Shown here: in pieces, positions 55,568-64,000 of the stretch
Position numbering within the stretch: the first letter of the stretch is position 1
Layout: every line of letters starts with the position of its first letter
NCBI RefSeq assembly: GCF_001750145.1
Contig: NZ_CP015732.1
Span: 2,728,001 to 2,792,000, forward strand
Length of the DNA: 64,000 nucleotides
Direction: 5' to 3'
From: Arthrobacter sp. U41
GTDB taxonomy: Bacteria; Actinomycetota; Actinomycetes; Actinomycetales; Micrococcaceae
The notes under the pieces: generated by a model
The model's database searches: none
What the model was told of the DNA's origin: nothing
The model's input: only the letters and a program-made list of their open reading frames with translations
Translations under genes and position numbers: made by a program

Positions 55568-56539
55568 TCACGGACAGCAGGACGGTCGTGGGGCCGAAGG
55601 ATGTCCCGGAGGCACACCGCGCTCAGGGTGCCTTGCTCCGTCCACATCGACGTGTTGTTGCGGTGCCCCGCTGTTGCCTGCGCTGCAGCCGCCGGTGCCC
55701 AGCCAAACCGAAGCGGCCATGAGGCCCAGCACGTCGGCGAAGCCGAGGATGGCGGCCCAGGGCAGTTCGATGTCTCCTGCGTTGAGGTTGTTGAAGAACG
55801 AACCTAAGGGAGTGAGTAAAGGCCACAGCACCAGGAAGCTGCGGGTCAAAGCGAACGCGACCGCATAGATGACCCCGAGCCCAAAGAGGAAGACCATGCC
55901 TTCGCCGCTCATCCCGTAGCCGACGTGGTACGCGGCGTACAGGGCTGCAGCGATTGCAATGCCGGGGGCCCGCCCGAAACTGGCGCTGAGGCGGGTCTGG
56001 ATGAAACCTCGGAAGAACACGGTCTCAAATGCGCCCACCGTCAAAGACATCACCAGCAAAGGCACCCAGCCAACCGGTTCGGGAAGGGGGTACCCGAAGA
56101 GCGTAATGGCGAACTGAAGGGACGCCAGGATCAATCCCAGGGCTACCGCCGGTTTCCAGTTGCCGAGCCACAGTCCCAGGTCGGACAGCGGCCGCCCCCG
56201 GCTGACGGTATAGAACACAGGACCCGCCACCCCCAGGACCAGCCCTGCACCAAAGCACAGGAACAGGCCCAGCACGTTCGTGACAGTGAAGACGGTGAAG
56301 GCCACGCGGAACAGCACGACGACCGCGATGTAGAGGGCCGCCACCACGGCGAGATCCAATTTGTCGACTCCCTGCCGACGCCAGGCCGAGGGGCCGGAAA
56401 CCGCGGCCAGCAGCAACGCCGAAACGGGCACCACCAGACCGTAGAACGTCAGATCAAGGACCGCCAGCAGCAACACGGCGGCGACCAGCCACAAGCACCA
56501 GATCCAGGTGCGCCAGCTCTGAACTGCCTGCACTCTCAT
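55568..56539 (-). CDS. CPBP family membrane protease-like protein
   Basis: A 323-residue protein with about eight membrane helices. GAFETVFFRGFIQTRL corresponds to the EExxxR motif of the CPBP/CAAX protease group, but the second Glu is Thr. A second motif, YAAYHVGYG, keeps its His; the third motif position (PLLTPLGSFFNN) has Thr where His is common. The active site may therefore be altered. The C-terminal 40 residues are Pro/Ser-rich. Confidence 0.78.
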   Translation of the reverse strand: MRVQAVQSWRTWIWCLWLVAAVLLLAVLDLTFYGLVVPVSALLLAAVSGPSAWRRQGVDKLDLAVVAALYIAVVVLFRVAFTVFTVTNVLGLFLCFGAGLVLGVAGPVFYTVSRGRPLSDLGLWLGNWKPAVALGLILASLQFAITLFGYPLPEPVGWVPLLVMSLTVGAFETVFFRGFIQTRLSASFGRAPGIAIAAALYAAYHVGYGMSGEGMVFLFGLGVIYAVAFALTRSFLVLWPLLTPLGSFFNNLNAGDIELPWAAILGFADVLGLMAASVWLGTGGCSAGNSGAPQQHVDVDGARHPERGVPPGHPSAPRPSCCP

Positions 56540-56742
56540 CAGGGCCGTCCTTTCGCGTCAAGTTCAGTGTGGTGCCAACAGGCCGGTGCCGGAAGAGGCT
56601 TTCGACGACTGCTCCGGCGTGTCCCGGGTGCGGAGCCGGTCGCGCCCCGTCCGGCCCTGCTGAAGTTTGCCGACGGCTTGCCTGATCGCACACAGCCGCC
56701 GCCGTCCGGCCGCCCGGCGGACTGCCTTGTTAGGCTGGGGCG

Positions 56743-57384
56743 ATGATTCTCCTGACAGGTTTCGAGCCCTTCGGCGGCGAAAGCACCAACCCGTCGTGGC
56801 CGGCCGCGCGGGCGGCTGCGGGCCTGCTCCGGGCCGAGGGGCTCGATGCGCAGGCCGTGGAGCTGCCCTGCGTCTTCGGGGAAGCAATCCGGGTGCTGGC
56901 AGCGGCGCTGGAGGAGCACCGTCCGGAGCTGGTGATCTGCGCGGGCCAGGCCGGCGGAAGGCCGCGGATCTCGCTGGAACGGATCGCGATCAACTGCGAC
57001 GACGCGCGGATTCCGGACAACGCCGGCAACTCACCCGTAGACCGGCCGGTTGTCGGCGGGGGACCGGCGGCCTACTTCAGCACTCTGCCGGTGAAGGCGG
57101 CGCTCGCGGCTCTCCTGGCGGCCGGGATCCCCGCCGAGGTATCCCAGACCGCAGGCACCTACGTCTGCAACCACGTCTTCTACGGGCTGATGCACGCCCT
57201 GCGGCTGCGGCCCGGAACGCGGGGAGGCTTTGTCCACATCCCCTACGAACCGGCCCAGCTGCCGCCGGGGAGCCCTGTCCCGTCCCTGGCACTGGAGCAG
57301 CTGACGGAGGCGCTCGCCGTCGTCGTCCGCAGCACCCTGGCGACGACAACGGATCTCAGCATCCCTGCCGGCGCCCTTCACTAG
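56743..57384 (+). CDS. pcp: Pyroglutamyl-peptidase I
   Basis: A 213-residue cysteine peptidase that removes N-terminal pyroglutamate. Motifs: LLTGFEPFGGESTNPSW, Glu79 in RISLERIAIN, Cys in AGTYVCNHVFYGLMH and His in GFVHIPYEPAQLP, giving the Glu-Cys-His set. ATG 56743 lies 6 nt after TAGGCT (56731-56736), suggesting a leaderless mRNA. Confidence 0.94.
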   Translation: MILLTGFEPFGGESTNPSWPAARAAAGLLRAEGLDAQAVELPCVFGEAIRVLAAALEEHRPELVICAGQAGGRPRISLERIAINCDDARIPDNAGNSPVDRPVVGGGPAAYFSTLPVKAALAALLAAGIPAEVSQTAGTYVCNHVFYGLMHALRLRPGTRGGFVHIPYEPAQLPPGSPVPSLALEQLTEALAVVVRSTLATTTDLSIPAGALH

Positions 57385-57404
57385 GGGCTGGCCGCGGCCC
57401 GGTC

Positions 57405-58043
57405 TCAGTCGAGCAGTTCCCAGACGACGTCGACGGTGGCACTGATGCTGGACTCGCCGGCCTCCACGGTGAGCGACTCCACGGCGGCGGCCCGCTGCAT
57501 CCTCGCCACCGGGATGGGTGCCGGGTGGCCGGACTGCTGCGCGAGCGAGACCACCTGGCCCAGGGAGGCACCGGCGAGCGAAGCGAAGTGCCCGGCCGCG
57601 GTGAGGGCGTCCTGCCAGGCGGCTTCGCGGGCCCGCGCCGTGACCGCGGCGGGATCGGCGAAGCCGAACTCCAGGCCGTTGAGCCGGACATCGTTGCCGC
57701 CGGCCGCGACCGCGGCGGCGATGACCTCCGAGGATCTTCCCGGTTCCCTGAGCCGGACGCTCAGCACGGTCGACGCCAGGTAGCCCGAGACGACCTGGCC
57801 CCGGCCCTCCTGCCAGTTCACCTCCGCGCGGACGTTCAGCCCCGACGTCGTGATGTCCGGATTCGCCACGCCGTATTCGCGCAGTACCGCCGAGATGGCT
57901 GCCGAGACCCGGCCCGCCTCGCCGTAGGCCGCGCCGACGTCCTCCCGGCGGCACTCGACGCCGATCGAGAGGGTCAGCAGGTCCGGTGCGGCTTCCGCGC
58001 TGCCGGATCCGGTGACTGAGATCGTCCTGGGGCTGTCGGTCAT
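57405..58043 (-). CDS. SIMPL (DUF541) domain protein
   Basis: A 212-residue protein. ISVTGSGSAEAAPDLLTLSIGV and the later SGYLASTVLSVRLRE belong to the SIMPL/DUF541 family. No signal peptide is seen, so it is probably cytoplasmic. It starts 1 bp after the end of the upstream HEXXH gene, so they form an operon. Function unknown. Confidence 0.85.
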   Translation of the reverse strand: MTDSPRTISVTGSGSAEAAPDLLTLSIGVECRREDVGAAYGEAGRVSAAISAVLREYGVANPDITTSGLNVRAEVNWQEGRGQVVSGYLASTVLSVRLREPGRSSEVIAAAVAAGGNDVRLNGLEFGFADPAAVTARAREAAWQDALTAAGHFASLAGASLGQVVSLAQQSGHPAPIPVARMQRAAAVESLTVEAGESSISATVDVVWELLD

Positions 58044-58044
58044 G

Positions 58045-58542
58045 TTATGCCTCGTTCCGTTCGGGGGCCGCTTGGCCCGTCCTGCCGGCGTCGGATCCGG
58101 TTTGCCGCTCCGCTGACCGGATCTGGTGGTTGGGGCCGGTGTTCAGCTCCGGGTAGCCGCCGGCCCGGAGGCCGGCGTGCCGTTCGAAAACGTTGCGCGA
58201 GCCGGGGTTACCGGTCCGGGCCAGGGACCAGCCTGCCGCGAGGAAATAGAGCGGCAGGAACGGCATGCCCAGGCACCAGGCGTACTGGGTGCAGTGCCGC
58301 TCCTCGTGCCCCAGCAGCTCCGGGTTGCCCAGGGCCTGCTCTGGCCCGGACCGGAACAGCACCACATTTCCGACCGCGAAGGCGCCGGCGAGGGGCAGGC
58401 GCCAGCGGTAGCCGGTGGCAATGAGCAGTCCCCGGGGGCCGCGGCGGACGGGGGCGCGGGCACAGCCGGCCAGCAACAACCCCAGCGGAGTTGTTGCATT
58501 CACTAGATTGGCCAGCTGCCGCAGTCGTTGTCCCGGCGTCAT
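58045..58542 (-). CDS. Conserved protein with HEXXH motif, unknown function
   Basis: A 165-residue protein with hydrophobic N-terminal and central segments. LLGHEERHCTQYAWCLGMPF contains HEERH, fitting the HEXXH zinc-metalloprotease pattern, and NVFERHAGLRAGG may supply further ligands. Protease activity is possible but unproven. Upstream partner of the SIMPL gene. Confidence 0.68.
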   Translation of the reverse strand: MTPGQRLRQLANLVNATTPLGLLLAGCARAPVRRGPRGLLIATGYRWRLPLAGAFAVGNVVLFRSGPEQALGNPELLGHEERHCTQYAWCLGMPFLPLYFLAAGWSLARTGNPGSRNVFERHAGLRAGGYPELNTGPNHQIRSAERQTGSDAGRTGQAAPERNEA

Positions 58543-58626
58543 AACGCCATGCTATCCGGGGCCCCGCCTGCGGGATACGCGGCAGTGCAGAGCCCCGTCA
58601 CGTTCCGGCAGCCGAGCGCGTTCAAC

Positions 58627-58632
58627 TAGACT
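58627..58632 (+). promoter_or_regulatory. -10 box upstream of pheS
   Basis: TAGACT, 8 nt before a GTG that opens a 38-codon frame reaching the pheS start. Confidence 0.5.
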
Positions 58633-58640
58633 GAACGGGA

Positions 58641-59815
<1,175 letters not shown>

Positions 59816-59817
59816 CA

Positions 59818-62361
59818 GTGCGTATCCCACTTTCCTGGCTGCGTGAATTCGCGCAGGTACCGGCCGGAGCAACGGCCGAAGACGTGATGGCCGAACTGGT
59901 CAAGGTCGGTTTTGAAGAAGAAGCGGTCCACCGGCCGACGGACATCCTCCGGGGCCCCATCGTGGTGGGCCAGGTTCTGAGCATCGTCAAGGAACCCCAG
60001 ACCAACGGCAAGACCATCAACTGGTGCCAGGTCCGGGTCGTCCCCGAAGGCCGGCAGCAAAGCCTCACCGGCGAGGGCATCGACCCCTCCGGTGTCCAGG
60101 GCATCATCTGCGGTGCCCACAACTTCGTGGAAGGCGACAAGGTGGTGGTCACCCTTCCCGGTGCCGTGCTGCCCGGCGACTTCCACATTTCCGCGCGGAA
60201 AACCTATGGCCACCTGTCCGCCGGGATGATCGCCTCGGTGCGTGAGCTCGGCATCGGCGAGGACCACGACGGCATCCTGGTGCTCTCCCGGATCGGGCTG
60301 GACCCGGAACTCGGCACCGACGCCATGGAGCTGCTGGATCTCTACGACGAGGCCGCCGAAATCAACGTCACCCCGGACCGCGGTTACGCATTCTCCATCC
60401 GCGGCGTGGCCCGCGAATACGCGCACGCCACCGGCACGTCCTTCACCGACCCGGCGTCCCGGGTGCAGGCACCCGCGGCACTGTCCGGCGGGTACGGCGT
60501 GAAGCTCAACGATGACGCGCCGATCTACGGCAAGCCCGGCTGCGACCGCTTCGTGGCGCGCACCGTCCGCGGGGTCGACGCCGCAAAGCCGACGCCGCCG
60601 TGGATGGCCTCCCGGCTCAGGCTCGCCGGCATCCGCTCGATCTCGCTGCCGGTGGACATCTCGAACTACGTCATGCTCGAACTCGGCCAGCCCACGCACT
60701 GCTACGACCTGGACAGGCTGTCGGGCGACATCGTGGTCCGCCGCGCCCTCGCCGGCGAGAAGCTCAAGACCCTCGATGAGAAGGAACGGGCGCTCAACGT
60801 CGAGGACCTCCTCATCACCGACGGTTCCGGTGCCATCGGCATCGCCGGGGTGATGGGCGGCGCCGCCACCGAGGTCTCCGGTTCCACCACGAACATCCTG
60901 GTGGAGGCTGCGCACTTCGACGAGGTGTCCATCGGACGCTCCCGCCGCCGCCACAAGCTGCCGTCCGAAGCCTCCAAGCGCTTCGAACGCGGCGTCGACT
61001 GGCAGGTAGCCGGGATCGCCGCCCAGCGGGTCGTTGACCTTCTGGTCGAACTCGCCGGGGGCACCGCCGATGAGGCGGGGACCGACGTCGGAACCGCACC
61101 GGACGCCGTGGCCGTCGAGCTGCCCGCGACCTTCGCCGCGGAACGGATCGGCATCGACTTCACCGAGGAACAGATCCTCACCTCGCTCGAGGACCTCGGC
61201 GCCGTCGTCGCAGCAAACGCGACCGGCTGGACGGTGACCGCCCCGAGCTGGCGGAATGACCTGGAAACCAAGGAAGACCTCACCGAGGAGATCGCGCGGC
61301 TGGTCGGATATGACAAGATCCCGGCGTCCCTGCCGGTGGCGCCTCCGGGCCGCGGCCTGACCCGCGTCCAGCAGCAGCGCCGTCGTCTGGTCCAGGCCCT
61401 GGCCGCTTCCGGCCTCACTGAGGTCCTTGCGTACCCGTTCGTCTCCAAGGCCGCCAATGACACATTCGGCGTGCCCTCGGAAGGTTCCCCGCGCAGGGCC
61501 CTCAAACTGGCCAACCCGATCAGCGAGGAGCAGGGCTACCTGCGCACCTCAATCCTGCCGGGCCTGATCGAGGTCGCCAAGCGCAACCACTCCCGCGGCT
61601 TCCGCGACCTGGCCCTGTTCGAGGCCGGCCTGGTGTTCCTGCCGGGCGACACGCTTGGCACCGCCACGATCCCGCCGCTCGGCGTCAAGCCCAGCGATGA
61701 GGTGCTTGACGGCCTGTACGACGGAGTCCCGGACCAGCCGCTGTACCTCGCCGCCGTCCTCACGGGACACGACTCGCCGGCCGCCGCCGGCCACGTGCCC
61801 CGGGCCTGGGACTGGGCGGACGCCCTGGACATCGCCCGGATCGCCGGCGACGTCCTCGGCGTCGACATCGTGATCAGCCAGGGACAGCACCAGGCCTTCC
61901 ACCCGGGACGGACCGCGCAGCTGGCGCTCCGCACCGGGGAAGTCCTGGGCTACGCCGGTGAGCTGCACCCGAAACTGCTGGCGGCGCACGACATGCCGGC
62001 CCGGTCCGTGGCACTCGAGTTCAACGCGGACGCCCTCTTCAAGGCCGCGGCGGACGTGATTGTCGCCCGGCACATCTCCACCTACCCGGTGGCCAGCCAG
62101 GACGTTGCCCTGGTGGTTCTACAGGAGATCCCGGCGGAAGATGTGCTGGCAGCACTGCGCGAGGGAGCCGGCGAGCTGCTCGAGGACGTCGCGCTCTTCG
62201 ACGTTTACGCGGGCAAGGGCATCGAGGAGGGCAGGAAGTCACTGGCCTTCAGCCTGCGCTTCCGTGCGGCGGACCGCACCCTCACGGCGGACGAGGCATC
62301 CGCAGCCCGCGAGGCAGCCGTGGCCGTCGCCCACGAGCGCTTCGGAGCAGTCCAACGCTAA
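59818..62361 (+). CDS. pheT: Phenylalanyl-tRNA synthetase beta subunit
   Basis: An 847-residue multi-domain subunit: an EMAP/tRNA-binding domain near residues 40-160, B3/B4 editing domain (VDISNYVMLELGQPTHCYDLD), B5 domain, a catalytic-like core and a C-terminal anticodon-binding FDX domain (STYPVASQDVALVVLQEIP). GTG start 59818. Forms the alpha2-beta2 enzyme with PheS. Confidence 0.97.
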   Translation: MRIPLSWLREFAQVPAGATAEDVMAELVKVGFEEEAVHRPTDILRGPIVVGQVLSIVKEPQTNGKTINWCQVRVVPEGRQQSLTGEGIDPSGVQGIICGAHNFVEGDKVVVTLPGAVLPGDFHISARKTYGHLSAGMIASVRELGIGEDHDGILVLSRIGLDPELGTDAMELLDLYDEAAEINVTPDRGYAFSIRGVAREYAHATGTSFTDPASRVQAPAALSGGYGVKLNDDAPIYGKPGCDRFVARTVRGVDAAKPTPPWMASRLRLAGIRSISLPVDISNYVMLELGQPTHCYDLDRLSGDIVVRRALAGEKLKTLDEKERALNVEDLLITDGSGAIGIAGVMGGAATEVSGSTTNILVEAAHFDEVSIGRSRRRHKLPSEASKRFERGVDWQVAGIAAQRVVDLLVELAGGTADEAGTDVGTAPDAVAVELPATFAAERIGIDFTEEQILTSLEDLGAVVAANATGWTVTAPSWRNDLETKEDLTEEIARLVGYDKIPASLPVAPPGRGLTRVQQQRRRLVQALAASGLTEVLAYPFVSKAANDTFGVPSEGSPRRALKLANPISEEQGYLRTSILPGLIEVAKRNHSRGFRDLALFEAGLVFLPGDTLGTATIPPLGVKPSDEVLDGLYDGVPDQPLYLAAVLTGHDSPAAAGHVPRAWDWADALDIARIAGDVLGVDIVISQGQHQAFHPGRTAQLALRTGEVLGYAGELHPKLLAAHDMPARSVALEFNADALFKAAADVIVARHISTYPVASQDVALVVLQEIPAEDVLAALREGAGELLEDVALFDVYAGKGIEEGRKSLAFSLRFRAADRTLTADEASAAREAAVAVAHERFGAVQR

Positions 62362-62381
62362 AGCCCGGCGGAACCCTCGCC

Positions 62382-63107
62382 GTTGCCGGAATCACCGTCC
62401 GGTCCGTTCGTCTTGCCGACGTCGGACCGGGCGGCGGGGGCTTACTTGATCCGGCCGAGCGGGAGCGTGCCGCGCGCATCACGGATCCGGCAGCGCGGCG
62501 GGACTTTTCCGCCGGGCGGATCGCGCTGCGCGGTTTCGCCGCGGAGATCCTCGGCGTGCGCCCCTGGGAGCTGAGGGCCGACTACTCCTGCCCGGACTGC
62601 GGCACGGGGCCGGAGCTGGACCACGGCCGGCCCGGCTACCGGCTGCGCGAAGACATTGCCGGCCAAGTCGCGGGCCTCAGCCCCGGCATCAGTCCGGGCA
62701 TCGGCGGCATTCCCGGTGCCCGCCTGAGCTTGAGTCTTTCCCGCAGCCGCGGCTGGGCCCTGCTGGCCGCCGCTGGCGACCGCGGTCCGGCGACAGCTGT
62801 TGGCGTTGACCTGGAGCACAGGTCCGGCGTCGGGTTTCCCGGCTTTGACGAGGTCGTCCTCACCAGGGCGGAACGTCAGCGGCTTTCTGCTCTGCCCCCG
62901 GATCTGGTGGACCTTTGGCGCACTGCCGTGTGGGCGCGCAAGGAAGCCCTGCTCAAGGCCCGGGGGACCGGGCTGCGGGTGGACCCAAGCTCGGTCGAGG
63001 CCTTCCCGGCGCTGGGGCGCGGAGACTTCCTCATCGAACTGGATACCGTTGCCCTCGGCCTGCCCGAGGGCTTCGCCGCCGTACTGGCAGTCCAGCGAGC
63101 AGCCTAG
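62382..63107 (+). CDS. 4'-phosphopantetheinyl transferase, start codon unclear
   Basis: Core motifs AVGVDLEHRS and WARKEALLKARG are the magnesium and CoA-binding signature of Sfp-type transferases, which activate carrier proteins. Family-like N-terminal sequence (LLDPAERERAARITDPAARR and RIALRGFAAEILG) reads in frame well before the first GTG (62556), but no ATG, GTG or TTG exists between the pheT stop and that point. 62382 (GTT) is the position where a GTG would be expected; the true start may be non-canonical or lost. Confidence 0.75.
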   Translation, partial: VAGITVRSVRLADVGPGGGGLLDPAERERAARITDPAARRDFSAGRIALRGFAAEILGVRPWELRADYSCPDCGTGPELDHGRPGYRLREDIAGQVAGLSPGISPGIGGIPGARLSLSLSRSRGWALLAAAGDRGPATAVGVDLEHRSGVGFPGFDEVVLTRAERQRLSALPPDLVDLWRTAVWARKEALLKARGTGLRVDPSSVEAFPALGRGDFLIELDTVALGLPEGFAAVLAVQRAA

Positions 63108-63226
63108 CTGCCGCCGTAATCAGTACGGCAACCCGGACTGTTGGGGCGCGCTGCGCAAAGACCCGGACCAGCCCCGTGAGGGCAATTCCTTCCGGTGACA
63201 GCACCATCGGCAACCGTGTGGTCGAG

Positions 63227-63235
63227 TTATCCACA
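63227..63235. promoter_or_regulatory. DnaA-box consensus upstream of the DUF222 gene
   Basis: TTATCCACA is a perfect DnaA box, but it is alone, so it is not evidence of an origin. It lies 52 bp before the DUF222 start. Confidence 0.4.
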
Positions 63236-63274
63236 TAGCCTAAGTCCGGTCGACTAATCGTCGCAGGCCCTCGA

Positions 63275-63280
63275 TATTCT
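63275..63280 (+). promoter_or_regulatory. -10 box of the DUF222 gene (leaderless)
   Basis: TATTCT, 6 nt before the ATG at 63287. Confidence 0.55.
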
Positions 63281-63286
63281 GGGTTC

Positions 63287-64000
63287 ATGGAGAGCACCAC
63301 AAGCTGGAGTGTGGAGGGCAGGGAGGCGCTGGCGGCTGTCGGGGCGTCCTATGCGGCGCTGGTGGGCTTTAAGGGGGCTGCAGCGCGCCGCGCTGATCCG
63401 TTCGGCGCTGACTTCACTGACTTGGCTGACGGTGGCCGCACTGACTTGGCTGGCGTTGACGGTAGTGATCCGTTGTGGGATGATCCGTTGCACGATCTGG
63501 TGGATGATTCCCTGGACCGCCTCGCCCTGATTGGAGGGATGGAGGCCCAGCTTGCGGCGTTGAAGGTCTGCGCGGCCGCGGACTACGTGCGGGCCGCCGA
63601 CGCTTTGGCGCCGCCGGCGGTGGCGCTGCACGACAACATGGGCCAGGAGATGGCGGTGACGGCGGAGGTCGCGTGTGCCCTGACCGTGAGCGAGCAGACC
63701 GCCGGGGCGTTCCTGGGTGACTGCCTGGCCCTGACGAAGACGTTGCCGCTGACCCTCGCCGCGCTGACGGCGGGCACGATTTCCTGGGCGCACGCCCGGA
63801 TCATGGTGGACGAAACGACCAGCCTGGACCCGGCCGGGGCGGCGGCGTTGGAGGCGCACTTCCTGGACCCGGCCGCCCCGAATCCGGCCCGGGGGTGCCC
63901 GGCCGGGGAACTGGTCCCGGGCAGGTTCCGGGCCAAGGCCCGGACGTGGCGTGAACGCCATCACCGGGAGAGCATCGAACAGCGCCATGCCAGGTGCGCG
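63287..64000 (+). CDS. DUF222 (13E12-type) protein, cut by right edge
   Basis: 238 residues are visible and the frame is open at the window end. The DUF222 domain is recognisable from ALIGGMEAQLAALKVCAAAD, MAVTAEVACALTVSEQTAGA and LTAGTISWAHARIMVDETT; full-length relatives usually end in an HNH nuclease domain, which would lie beyond the edge. The ATG follows TATTCT by 6 nt. No LexA box was seen upstream, unlike the microgene at 13526. A short Asp/Gly/Leu-rich insertion occurs at about residues 40-68. Confidence 0.85.
   Translation, partial: MESTTSWSVEGREALAAVGASYAALVGFKGAAARRADPFGADFTDLADGGRTDLAGVDGSDPLWDDPLHDLVDDSLDRLALIGGMEAQLAALKVCAAADYVRAADALAPPAVALHDNMGQEMAVTAEVACALTVSEQTAGAFLGDCLALTKTLPLTLAALTAGTISWAHARIMVDETTSLDPAGAAALEAHFLDPAAPNPARGCPAGELVPGRFRAKARTWRERHHRESIEQRHARCA

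Overview
The window is very GC-rich, densely packed and organised like a chromosome of a Micrococcaceae actinobacterium (Arthrobacter sensu lato; genus inferred from gene order, protein flavour and DUF222 genes, not from a search). Supporting signs are PriA in place of a separate HisA, the DUF3046-recA-recX block, the pgsA-cinA-ClgR-like block, RNase J followed by FtsK, a 13E12/DUF222 gene, and many leaderless starts in which a TAnnnT -10 box lies 6-8 nt before the start codon.

Layout. 1-3.2 kb: acyl-CoA synthetase (cut by the left edge), TetR regulator and alpha/beta hydrolase as an overlapping operon. 3.2-4.7 kb: a small unknown protein and a LuxR-type regulator. 4.75-10.8 kb: a molybdenum cofactor island (moaD, moaA, a polytopic sulfite-oxidase-type enzyme, moeA, moaC, mog, moaE). 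10.9-17.5 kb: dapB, a membrane acyltransferase, an SOS-box-controlled DUF222-like microgene, a nitrilase-family hydrolase, dapA and RNase J. 17.6-29.4 kb: ftsK, pgsA, cinA, a ClgR-like regulator, MarR, DUF3046, recA, recX, miaB, miaA, dapF and an rRNA methyltransferase. 29.4-35.2 kb: hflX, a DinG-type helicase, lexA and a divergent TM-LysM gene that looks like the SOS division inhibitor. 35.3-41.1 kb: hisC, hisB, hisH, a 52-residue membrane microprotein, priA, sseB and an MFS exporter. 41.2-45.1 kb: DUF1844, then infC-rpmI-rplT-trmH with an attenuator-like leader and an AUU start on infC. 45.1-58.6 kb: a variable block separating trmH from pheST, with a dead CDF transporter, MFS, NUDIX, a split transhydrogenase (pntAa-pntAb-pntB), an Rv2578c-type radical SAM gene, an IS1595-type composite element, a CPBP protein, pcp, SIMPL and an HEXXH protein. 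58.6-64 kb: pheS, pheT, a phosphopantetheinyl transferase and a DUF222 gene cut by the right edge.

The most interesting thread is the DNA-damage network. LexA-type boxes are seen before recA, lexA/LysM and a tiny DUF222-like gene. Removing the IS1595-type element (52552-55519, 8-bp target duplication ATGTATGT) restores another box, exactly in the promoter of the radical SAM gene. That protein ends in QPTLF, a sliding-clamp-binding type tail. This suggests an SOS-controlled, clamp-tethered radical SAM enzyme whose damage control has been broken by transposition in this strain.

No tRNA, rRNA or CRISPR array was recognised. All functional calls are from reading the sequence, not from database searches.
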